From: Microbacterium suaedae
GTDB lineage: Bacteria; Actinomycetota; Actinomycetes; Actinomycetales; Microbacteriaceae
Assembly (NCBI RefSeq): GCF_003254645.1
Contig: NZ_PNFD01000001.1
Span: 868,001-932,000 of the forward strand
DNA: 64,000 nucleotides
Direction of reading: 5' to 3'
A program made the translations under genes and the position numbers. The notes beneath the pieces are model-generated. The model had not been told where the DNA came from. It saw only the letters and a program-made list of their open reading frames with translations, and did not search any database. Shown here piece by piece: positions 1-7,791 of this stretch. How positions within the stretch are numbered: position 1 is the stretch's first letter; every line of letters starts with the position of its first letter.

Positions 1-548
1 CTCGTCGCGTGCATCATGACGAGCTTGTCGGTGCCGAGGATCTCAACGGCCGTGTCGATCTGCTCGAGCGTCGACATGCCCGTCGACAGGATGATCGGCT
101 TGCCCGTCTGCTTCAGCTTGCGCAGCATGCCGAGGTCGGTGACCGAAGCAGAGGCGACCTTGTGCGTCGTGACGCCCATCTCTTCGAGGAAGTCGACCGA
201 GGGCTCATCCCACGGCGAAGCGAACCAGTCGAGACCTCTCTTCTGGGAGTATGCGGCGATCTCGCCGTATTCCTCCTTTTCGAACTCCACGCGGTAGCGG
301 TAGTCGAGGTACGTCATCGTGCCCCACGGCGTTTCGCGCGGGGTCTGCTTCATATGCTCGGGCGTCGCGATCGCCGGCGTGCGCTTCTGAAACTTGACCG
401 CCTGCGCACCGGCATCGGCCGCGACATCGATGAGCTTCTTCGCGTTGTCGACGTCGCCGTTGTGGTTGAGCCCGATCTCGCCGATCACGTAGACGGGTGA
501 TCCCGCACCGATCGTCTGGCCTCCGATGACTACCTGGTCGGTCGGCAT
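1..548 (-). CDS. NeuB/SpsE-family nonulosonate (sialic acid-like) synthase, 3' end outside window
   Basis: This partial gene gives 182 N-terminal residues; the rest lies beyond base 1. NeuB-type enzymes condense phosphoenolpyruvate with an N-acetyl-amino sugar to make nine-carbon acidic sugars such as sialic or legionaminic acid. Visible family signatures are the N-terminal IGEIGLNHNGD, the barrel strand VKFQKRT, ASPWDEPS and STGMSTLEQI. The ATG at 548 follows a good GAGGAGA ribosome site. The C-terminal antifreeze-like domain that would confirm the family is off the window. It is transcribed divergently from the pyruvyl transferase at 659, and its place beside glycosyltransferases and an exporter suggests that it makes an acidic sugar for the surface glycan. 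The exact sugar product cannot be told from sequence. Confidence 0.88.
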   Translation of the reverse strand, partial: MPTDQVVIGGQTIGAGSPVYVIGEIGLNHNGDVDNAKKLIDVAADAGAQAVKFQKRTPAIATPEHMKQTPRETPWGTMTYLDYRYRVEFEKEEYGEIAAYSQKRGLDWFASPWDEPSVDFLEEMGVTTHKVASASVTDLGMLRKLKQTGKPIILSTGMSTLEQIDTAVEILGTDKLVMMHAT

Positions 549-658
549 GGTTCTCCTCTACATCCTCTTGTGCGTCATCGGCGCGCGGGGCGGCGGCCCG
601 ATCGCAATGCTGTTCCGACGACACGGGATAGCCTAGTCGGCGGACAACGGAGGAATCA

Positions 659-1747
659 GTGCCGAAGAAGGCGATGTGGGTCACGCTCGGCGTGCGCGGC
701 AACGCGGGAGATGCCCTGATCTATCAGACGACCCGGAAGCTGTTCGACGGTCTCGTCGACCTCGACTTCCGCACGGTCGGCGACCCGAAGTACGTAAAGT
801 TCGCGCGCACGGCCCCGGCCAACGTGATCATCGGGCCGGGCGGGATCCTCGCACGCACCAACAGCGCGCGTCACGTGCAGAGAAAATTCGACGCGCAGTG
901 GAGCCGTTTCGACGACTCGCGTATGTTCGTCTGGTCTTCCGGAATCCTCGAGACTCCCCGTGAAGACGAGCTTCCGATCCTTCAGAAGATTCTGCGCAAG
1001 TCGGAGCGGATCGTTGTACGAGCCAGCAAGGAAGCCGACTTCATTCGGAAGGTCGACCCCGCAGCAGAACCGCGCATGCTGCCGTGCTCATCTCTGTTCA
1101 CCGACCGCCTCCTCGGCACGCCAAAGCAGGTGAACGACATCGTGGTCGTCAACCTCGATGCGCATCTGTTCACCGAGGAGAATATCGCGAACCACCCCCT
1201 ACGTCGGTTCAAGGCCTACGCCGAAGCGGAGGGCCTCGAAGTGCGCGGCATGGTCAATGCGTATGGCGACTCGAACCGGTACTCGCTTGATCTCTTCCCG
1301 CTCATTGACGCTGACCAGGCCCTCTTCCACGACGTCCTCGCGACGGAGCCCGACTCAAAGACGTTCAATCGGGAGTACACGGCCCGGCTGCAACAGGTCG
1401 ATGACTTCGGCGCGCGTTATACGGGAAGTCGCTTCGCGTTCGGCAAACGTCTTCACGGCTGGCTGCCATTCCTCGCCTTCGACCAGCCGGCTGCGTTCAT
1501 CGGGATGAACGCGCGCCAGGGCATGCCGAACGATTACTTCGGCAACTACCACTTCCTCGCGAAGGTGCCGCGTCGCGCCCGCCTGGGGCGCGATGAACTC
1601 GACGGCATGGCGAACTCACTCATCGGCAAGCTCAACTACTTCATCCACAACGAAGATCGTCTGTCGGCCGAGATCGCCGAACGCCGCGAGAAACTGTGGG
1701 GCGACATGACGTCAGGAGCGCGGGAGTTCGCCGAGGCTCTCCGCTGA
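659..1747 (+). CDS. Polysaccharide pyruvyl transferase family protein (copy 1)
   Basis: A 362-residue protein of the PS_pyruv_trans type, which transfers pyruvate from phosphoenolpyruvate to sugar hydroxyls as a ketal in extracellular polysaccharides. The N-terminal GVRGNAGDALIYQ, the glycine-rich VIIGPGGILAR near residue 58 and the C-terminal KRLHGWLPFLAFDQPAAFIG are the usual family landmarks. Translation starts at a GTG preceded by ACGGAGGAAT. The stop lies one base before the convergent end of the glycosyltransferase at 1749. A second, clearly diverged member of the same family is at 6223-7338. The sugar acceptor is unknown. Some members of this family do other transfer reactions, so the pyruvyl assignment is by family only. 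Confidence 0.85.
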   Translation: MPKKAMWVTLGVRGNAGDALIYQTTRKLFDGLVDLDFRTVGDPKYVKFARTAPANVIIGPGGILARTNSARHVQRKFDAQWSRFDDSRMFVWSSGILETPREDELPILQKILRKSERIVVRASKEADFIRKVDPAAEPRMLPCSSLFTDRLLGTPKQVNDIVVVNLDAHLFTEENIANHPLRRFKAYAEAEGLEVRGMVNAYGDSNRYSLDLFPLIDADQALFHDVLATEPDSKTFNREYTARLQQVDDFGARYTGSRFAFGKRLHGWLPFLAFDQPAAFIGMNARQGMPNDYFGNYHFLAKVPRRARLGRDELDGMANSLIGKLNYFIHNEDRLSAEIAERREKLWGDMTSGAREFAEALR

Positions 1748-1748
1748 G

Positions 1749-4145
1749 TCAGAGGCCGCGCACCCACCGGTTGAACCTACGCGCCATCGGGCGCAGGCTG
1801 GGGAGCATCTTCAGCGCGGCGCGCCCCAGAGGGCGGATGCCAGCAACGATCGTGGGTTCATTGAGCTTCGCGTTCTCGAGTCGCAAGCGCTCGGCCTCGC
1901 GGCACGCGCGGTTGCGCTGATCAGCCAAGCGCTGGGCATGGCTACGCTCACGGACGACGACGGACTCCTCGAGACGAAGCGAGAGGTTCAACAGGAGGCG
2001 TGCGTCTTCCAAGGTCGGCTCCGGAGAGAGCTCAGGTGGAAGCTCGTCGGCCAACAGTTGCGAATACAGTTGAGTGAAGTCATGTGCAAGGGCCTCGCGT
2101 CCAGCCCGAAGCGCAGCCTGGGAGCGAGCCACGTACGCGCTTGAATCTGCCGAAAGCAATGCGATCTGCTCGGCGAGCGCATGAGGGTCGCCCTGCGGCA
2201 CCTGCACGATGCCGTCGTTCTCCTGAACGACCGCCAGCCACGGCAACTCGTACATGATCACGGGCAATCCGACGGCCTGCGCTTCAACGAGCGACAGGGG
2301 GTATCCTTCGATGGCGCTGGTGTAGATACAGAGGTCAGAGACCTCAAGCCATTCCATCAATTCACTACCGTGCCGTATACCGGGGATATCGATAGCATCC
2401 GCAACGCCCCGCTCAAAGGCGTACTCGTGCAGATCATCGGCAGTGGTATCGTCCGAATCTGGCCCGATGATAGCAAGCCGGAACTCAACGTCACGCACGC
2501 GCAGAGCAGCTGCGACGTCGACGAGATCGCGCACGCGCTTCGTATGCTGCTGAAGACGCCCCCACCAGACGAGCCGGATCGGGCCGTCAGGAGCGCTGCG
2601 AGGCGTGCCGTCGTGAGGAAGATCGAGCAGCAGTGGTGATGGTGGGTTCGGCAGATACACCGCGTTGTGCACACCCCGGAGCTTCCAGAACACGACGTCG
2701 ATCTTCGACAGGACGACGGTGCGCAACAGCAGCGGCAGATAGGTCGCGAGAAGCGACCCGCGAGTACTAAAATCGTAGACGGTTCGGAGCGCGAAATTGT
2801 GGATCCATCCGATGGTCGGTACCCCGACCGTGCGGGCGGCAAGGGGGAAGAACGGCCAATTCTCGTCGTAGAGCAACCAATGATTGAGTACGATGTCGAT
2901 ATCGCGCTCGCGCAGGATCTCGAGGAAAGACGCTATTCGCTCGCCGACCGTGTGTCCGTGCAATACGACAGCATCGACATTTTCGAGCGGTTCGTGAGTG
3001 CGTCCATCGAAAGTGCGAGCGACTATGGTCACGGTATGTCCAGACTCCGCAAGGTGTCGCGCCTGCGAAATGACCACGCCCTGTAACCCGCCTGCTGCCA
3101 GGTTTCCTGTGACGATCACCACGTTGCGCAGGGTGCGCCTCACGGGAACCTCGACCGCATGACGGGAGAGCAACGGAAGTGCGGCGTGGTGGAAGCTCGC
3201 GGCCGCGAGCACGACCTCGGCGGATCCTGCCTTCGACTCGAGACGTTCGAAGCACTCATCTTGCAGCGAAGTCGACTCAATCGAGGTCACGTAGCGCAGA
3301 ATCATCTGGATGATCGACAGACGAGCAGAGCGGTAGGATTCTCGTAACCCGGTGGAGCTGGTCTTCGACTGAGCTGCTGCGTCGATGCTGTCAGCGATGG
3401 AATCGATCGAGTCAACCGCGCTGAGGTACAAGTCGAACGTCTCTGCGTCGGCCACCGTCCGTCCGCTGACTCCTCGATGCCAGAAATAACGGTAGAGCTT
3501 CGAAGCCACCGACACATACTTCTTCGCGGACGTGAGGGCAAGAAACGCGATGGGAATGTCGTTCGCGCGGTAGAGCCTGAGATCGGCAGGCAAAGACATA
3601 TAGGCGTCTCGCAACAGATGGACGCCCCAGAGGTAGCGCCAAAGATGCCCCTGCGCGATCTTCCCGACAGGGAACAGCGCGGGAGTGATCTCGTCGCCGG
3701 ACAGCTCGGCGTGCTTCGGCTGCAGGTCGCCAGCGAAGCGTCCGACGCTCATTCCCGCTGGAACGACAACTTCTACCCCGAACCCGACGACATCTGCCCC
3801 GCTGGCATCGGCTGTCGATAGAGCCTCTGCAACAGCAGTCGGGACAAGTGCATCGTCGCCATCGAGGAACATCAGGCGCGACGCAGTAGCGGCCAGGACA
3901 CCTTCGCGGCGTGCTTGGAATGCGGAGCGATTCTCACGCTGTCGGATCAGCCTCACGCGCGAATCGAGCTGCGAGTATCGCTTGACTATCTCGTATGTCG
4001 AGTCAGTCGAGGCGTCGTCGACCACGACAATTTCGATGTTGCGTTCGGTCTGCGCAAGACAGCTATCCAGCGACGCCCCCACCCACGCTTCGTCGTTGTA
4101 CGCGGCGATGACGATTGAGACACGAGGTGAGCTTGACACCCCCAT
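1749..4145 (-). CDS. Bifunctional glycosyltransferase, GT2 N-terminus fused to GT4 C-terminus (copy 1)
   Basis: A 798-residue protein with two catalytic domains. Residues about 8-110 are a GT-A (GT2) fold: VSIVIAAYND, IVVVDDAST and the metal-binding-type FLDGDDA. From about residue 345 a GT-B (GT4) fold begins with VVIVTGNLAAGGLQGV, followed by RLVWWGRLQQHTKRV near 527 and the E-x7-E motif EGYPLSLVEA near 615. The last 80 residues are charged and likely helical, ending in a basic tail. There is no membrane segment, so it probably acts at the inner face of the membrane on a growing glycan. It is a close paralogue of the protein at 7792-10314, with identical stretches around WWGRLQQHTKRVR. Sugar specificities cannot be read from sequence. 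Confidence 0.9.
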   Translation of the reverse strand: MGVSSSPRVSIVIAAYNDEAWVGASLDSCLAQTERNIEIVVVDDASTDSTYEIVKRYSQLDSRVRLIRQRENRSAFQARREGVLAATASRLMFLDGDDALVPTAVAEALSTADASGADVVGFGVEVVVPAGMSVGRFAGDLQPKHAELSGDEITPALFPVGKIAQGHLWRYLWGVHLLRDAYMSLPADLRLYRANDIPIAFLALTSAKKYVSVASKLYRYFWHRGVSGRTVADAETFDLYLSAVDSIDSIADSIDAAAQSKTSSTGLRESYRSARLSIIQMILRYVTSIESTSLQDECFERLESKAGSAEVVLAAASFHHAALPLLSRHAVEVPVRRTLRNVVIVTGNLAAGGLQGVVISQARHLAESGHTVTIVARTFDGRTHEPLENVDAVVLHGHTVGERIASFLEILRERDIDIVLNHWLLYDENWPFFPLAARTVGVPTIGWIHNFALRTVYDFSTRGSLLATYLPLLLRTVVLSKIDVVFWKLRGVHNAVYLPNPPSPLLLDLPHDGTPRSAPDGPIRLVWWGRLQQHTKRVRDLVDVAAALRVRDVEFRLAIIGPDSDDTTADDLHEYAFERGVADAIDIPGIRHGSELMEWLEVSDLCIYTSAIEGYPLSLVEAQAVGLPVIMYELPWLAVVQENDGIVQVPQGDPHALAEQIALLSADSSAYVARSQAALRAGREALAHDFTQLYSQLLADELPPELSPEPTLEDARLLLNLSLRLEESVVVRERSHAQRLADQRNRACREAERLRLENAKLNEPTIVAGIRPLGRAALKMLPSLRPMARRFNRWVRGL

Positions 4146-4680
4146 AGCCTAGCCAGCCATGGGATACACCGAGAAGCCCGATGGTACTTCGGACATCTGA
4201 CAAGACCTGGGCGCGGAAGGCAACACGACCCACGCCATGCTCGAGCACGCGAGCACGGCGCTGGTGTGCCCGTTGCCAGTACACCGCGGCCGCCAGCCGC
4301 AGGACACTTCACTTTAGGCTTCAGCGAGCAGATCCCTAAAGCCGAGACCTCATGAGGAACCGTCGACCTCAGAAAGCCGGTAGGTGAGCATCCCTGGCAA
4401 TGACAGGGGCGTCCACAACTGCCCGCGGAAGGAGCACGCGTTGACGCACAACAAACGACCTGATGCGAATCTGGACGACCAGTCTGTTGACATCCACCAA
4501 CAACGCCGACCACGCACCCGATGAGCTCGCGGCCTGTGCTACCGCATGTCGAATGAGACTCTAGGCCCCTAACGAACCGTCGGCGTTAGCCGCGGCAAGC
4601 CAGCGCGAGCTCCAGGACGCAATAGCCACCAGAGGCAGTTGCGTCGCGCCGGATCTCTGTTCACGTCGGTTCTCGTGATG
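4146..4680. other. Long non-coding gap in glycan locus
   Basis: About 535 bases between two same-strand genes. I see no credible reading frame and no recognisable RNA gene or insertion sequence. A small inverted repeat, CCCTG and CAGGG around a 7-base spacer, lies at 4392-4408. The promoter of the downstream glycosyltransferase is presumably here, but no convincing -35/-10 pair stands out. The length is unusual for this organism, whose other gaps are short, and it may be decayed sequence. Confidence 0.5.
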
Positions 4681-5610
4681 CTAGGTCGTGCTCACGCCGT
4701 ACGCCGCTGCATCCTCGCGCCAATCCGGCATATGCTCAACGAACAACCGCAAATTCTCCTCGGCGTAGAGTTCGAGAATGGTGGCACGTTCAGCCTCTGA
4801 GAACAACTCGGCCTTCGGATGAGTGGCGGTTGAGTAATTCTCTTGGAGATACTTCCTGAAGACCTTGCGTTTCTGCCGCGGAATCAGCGGGTTTATAGCC
4901 AACGCCAGCTTCATCGCCTCGCCTGAATACGAACGATTTGCAGACCTGGACGTCTCCATTTCTGCAGGAATTTCGTACGTCGTGCCGTCGACCCCACAGG
5001 CGGCAAGAAACGCGCGATAGTACCCAGTCGCACCTACACGCTTCACCGCCTCGTAGGGGATACTCGTCACCGATTCGCGCCCCAGCACATCGGACACGTC
5101 ATCGAGGATGCTAGCCCACGACATATTCAAGTTCGCATATTTGACACTTGCTTCGTCAAATGCAATCGATTCTCCAAGATGCAGGCGCTGCATATACATG
5201 GATTCGATATAATCCGGCTGCGAACGCGTAAATAGAACGATCGACAGAGGGTCATCAGAAAGGTCAGAAATCCAAGACAGCGCCACCTTAGCATTCCGAT
5301 AGAATCGGGGCTTCCGGAAATTCTCCAAGAAATTCTCATTCGTCAACAGGACGCGACTCGCATCCCGGTCAACGAGTTGCCCGAAATCTCTTTTCGACAC
5401 TTCCGTCTCGCTCGGACTTGGAACATTACCCGAGATGACGATCTGCTTCAAGTTCCTGAAAAAAGCAGTATCAAGAATGTCTCTCCGATGTGTGACTGCG
5501 AGTCCATCTCGCTCCAGATCATCGGCTTGCTGCGACATGGCACGCTGTAGCAGAGTCGACGCGGTCTTGTGGGCACCCACATGAAGTACGATAGAGCGGT
5601 CGCTAGACAT
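4681..5610 (-). CDS. PAPS-dependent sulfotransferase family protein
   Basis: A 309-residue protein when started at the ATG at 5610, which follows GAGGAAG; the open frame runs 83 codons further upstream, but that extension has no family similarity. Near the N-terminus, VLHVGAHKTASTLLQRAM is the 5'-phosphosulfate loop of PAPS sulfotransferases (the G-x-x-K-T-x-x-T-x-L pattern). SIVLFTRSQPDYIESMY near residue 130 resembles the 3'-phosphate-binding strand. The enzyme would move sulfate from PAPS to a sugar hydroxyl, leaving 3',5'-ADP (PAP). The PAPS-making cysD, cysN and cysC genes and the PAP phosphatase cysQ lie 7-12 kb away in the same locus. The acceptor is not known. Base composition is poorer in GC than in region 3. 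Confidence 0.78.
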   Translation of the reverse strand: MSSDRSIVLHVGAHKTASTLLQRAMSQQADDLERDGLAVTHRRDILDTAFFRNLKQIVISGNVPSPSETEVSKRDFGQLVDRDASRVLLTNENFLENFRKPRFYRNAKVALSWISDLSDDPLSIVLFTRSQPDYIESMYMQRLHLGESIAFDEASVKYANLNMSWASILDDVSDVLGRESVTSIPYEAVKRVGATGYYRAFLAACGVDGTTYEIPAEMETSRSANRSYSGEAMKLALAINPLIPRQKRKVFRKYLQENYSTATHPKAELFSEAERATILELYAEENLRLFVEHMPDWREDAAAYGVSTT

Positions 5611-6222
5611 GTTCTTCCTCATCCCCTGGCAATGCAGATGTTTGACCCAGCAGGCATCATTCAAGCTCACGGCCTCTTCACGCGAAGCGACATATGCTCC
5701 GTAATGGTTCACGATCTGGACCTGAATCAAGCCACCGTCGCAACCTGCTTCGCCAGTGTAACCGTCGAGTTCCAGTCGCGCACGGCGACTCGCCACGGAA
5801 ATGACGCGAAGACTTCGGGCACTTCGACTCAAGACCATGAGAGTTGAAGCCAAGCCCACCGTAAGTTCATCCTGATCGACTCAATCACGCCAGTGCAGGT
5901 CCGCTCAGGCACGATCCAAGTCATCGACTTCCCTACCGGGACGCCTAAACCGGGCCAAACGACGCCTTCTTCGGGACCCAGCCCTCCGCATTAGTTCCTC
6001 CACACCTGTCGAAATCGCAACCCGCTCACGGCACTCATCTGCACCGCACTCAATCCTGAAACCTAGACGGGACGGCGTGGCGGCATCCGCCCTATGCCGC
6101 ACTGCGACCTTCGACGTCCCCCGATCGGAGGACGCCTCAACGTAGTGTTGAGCAACCCGGTCGAAACCCGCGGAGAGTCGTCGCGAAACGCTGTTCCGCG
6201 ACCATCTCGACAGCCCCCCATC
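5611..6222. other. Long non-coding gap in glycan locus
   Basis: About 610 bases between the sulfotransferase start and the end of the second pyruvyl transferase. A frame open upstream of the sulfotransferase covers 5611-5859, but it lacks family similarity and a good start. The rest has no convincing gene, RNA or repeat. It probably carries the sulfotransferase promoter plus decayed DNA. Confidence 0.5.
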
Positions 6223-7338
6223 TCATTCCAGGAGCTTAAGGGCTCTTCGCGCAAGTCCTTGCTTTGTTGCAATATTCTCAGGATCATCCACGCGCATCTT
6301 TGATGGGCTCTTCGCTGGCTTGAGCCCGCCGAACTCTTTGCCATCATCTGCGACAAACGGTGACCCCAGATCCACAAGAGAGCCATGCTTCGTATCGTAA
6401 TACTCCGACCCCGACCAGTAGACGCCACTGGCTCCCGATCGAGCTGCCTGGAGATGCGGATGAAAGCGTTCGGTAATGAGAGTATCGTTCGGCCCCAAGC
6501 GCGGATCCTCAACAAGTTGCGTGGTCCCGGCAAGCTCAAAAAGTCGGAAGCGATTTGCAACCTTGACGTAGGCGCCCGCATCAGTATGCTTGCATACCCA
6601 GAATAGGTGACGATCAAATGATCCGACAAACTTATTCGTCAATCTTTCGATGATTGAATCCGCCTGCGGGTCATCACGGAGCGCGAGATGGAGGGTGCGG
6701 TGGTCTTGACCGGTAGACTCTACGCGATAAAGGAAGGCGTCATCCAGGCCAAGGACAATCTTATTCGGCCGGTCCCCTGACAAGTTTCGTCTGAGGTATT
6801 CGTAAGACCAGACATCGCGCACCTCCACGAAATCGAAGGATTCGATTGCCCGGTCAAGAATTTTTCGCTGGTCCGTGTCAGGCTCCGCCAGCGGACTAAT
6901 TCCGATTCCTGTCGTGATAGCGCGAGTATCCGACTTCTCGCGCGCAGCAGACGCAAGTCCGAGAACGAACGCATGACTGGGCCATTTCCCATTGATGTAT
7001 CCGCCACCATGAATATGCATCAGTGACGCTTCCGAAGCCTCACGGAATGAATGCTGACCCGCGTCATCAGTGCTGTTAGCGACATTGAGGCCCCGAGCGA
7101 GCGCACCCCAAAAATCGAGGGAGCGATGCTTAACACGTGCTTCCCGAATGGTATGAGACCATCGCGCACGAGGAAAACGGTCAGCAAACATGTTCCGTAA
7201 GACGCTGGACCTGTACCCCTCGACAATCATCGATTGGTTGTCAATCAGCCCAGAGTCATGGTACCACTTGAGCCAGTTGTTGATAATGAGTTCATCCCCA
7301 TAGTTGGGGATTCCGCCTCCGCCTACGAGTAGAATCAC
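6223..7338 (-). CDS. Polysaccharide pyruvyl transferase family protein (copy 2)
   Basis: A 371-residue PS_pyruv_trans family protein. It begins MILLVGGGGIPNYGDELI, the expected N-terminal nucleotide-type strand and glycine loop, and has MHIHGGGYINGKWPSH near residue 110 and TERFHPHLQAARSGASGVY near 290, corresponding to the conserved R/HGxL region. It would add pyruvate ketals to a sugar of the glycan, by family inference. It is only distantly similar to copy 1 at 659-1747. It sits between the sulfotransferase and the second GT2-GT4 fusion, so each fusion enzyme has a pyruvyl transferase near it. Its GC content is lower than that of the flanking core genes. Confidence 0.82.
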   Translation of the reverse strand: MILLVGGGGIPNYGDELIINNWLKWYHDSGLIDNQSMIVEGYRSSVLRNMFADRFPRARWSHTIREARVKHRSLDFWGALARGLNVANSTDDAGQHSFREASEASLMHIHGGGYINGKWPSHAFVLGLASAAREKSDTRAITTGIGISPLAEPDTDQRKILDRAIESFDFVEVRDVWSYEYLRRNLSGDRPNKIVLGLDDAFLYRVESTGQDHRTLHLALRDDPQADSIIERLTNKFVGSFDRHLFWVCKHTDAGAYVKVANRFRLFELAGTTQLVEDPRLGPNDTLITERFHPHLQAARSGASGVYWSGSEYYDTKHGSLVDLGSPFVADDGKEFGGLKPAKSPSKMRVDDPENIATKQGLARRALKLLE

Positions 7339-7791
7339 GGCACGACCCTATCAGGTTCGATCGAGATCGCAGTTGCGGAGGCACAGCCGACGCAGGGGAG
7401 GACTGCTGCACGAAACGACGAAAAGTGACGTATCGGCTCACATCTACCGGACGGAAGCCCCGCTCCCATCCGGACGGCCGTCACCGGCCATTCGGCTCCA
7501 CGCGGTATCTGCCGGGGCGCCAGATTGACGCAACGCCGCACTCGAGAAGCACGCTTCGCCTCCGTGCGAAAGAGCTCCCTCAGCAGGCCGCCCCGCGCGG
7601 CCCTGGCGGTCCCGCGGTTCGTGATCGATACGCGCATCGGGTGAACCCACCCCCTGCCGCGACCAGGTGAGGCTATTGTAGCTAAACTCAGGCGATTCCT
7701 GCCCCAAATTGCGAGCCAATGCGCGCCCGCTTCGGATGCGCACGATCCGCCACTCATTCAATCGCCCAACACCCTGCGGTCAACACACCTC
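7339..7791. other. Non-coding gap in glycan locus
   Basis: About 450 bases upstream of the pyruvyl transferase and downstream of the second fusion glycosyltransferase. Several short open frames cross it in different frames, but none has a good start or a recognisable product. No hairpin terminator or repeat family member is evident. Confidence 0.5.

Noticed and set aside
5611..5859. N-terminal extension of the sulfotransferase frame
   Set aside because: The 83 extra codons have no family similarity, while the ATG at 5610 has a good ribosome site and begins directly before the PAPS-binding loop.
6240..6314. GGGCTCTTCGC occurring twice, resembling the ends of ISL3-type insertion sequences
   Set aside because: Both copies lie within the coding end of the pyruvyl transferase, in the same orientation 64 bases apart, and no transposase is present.
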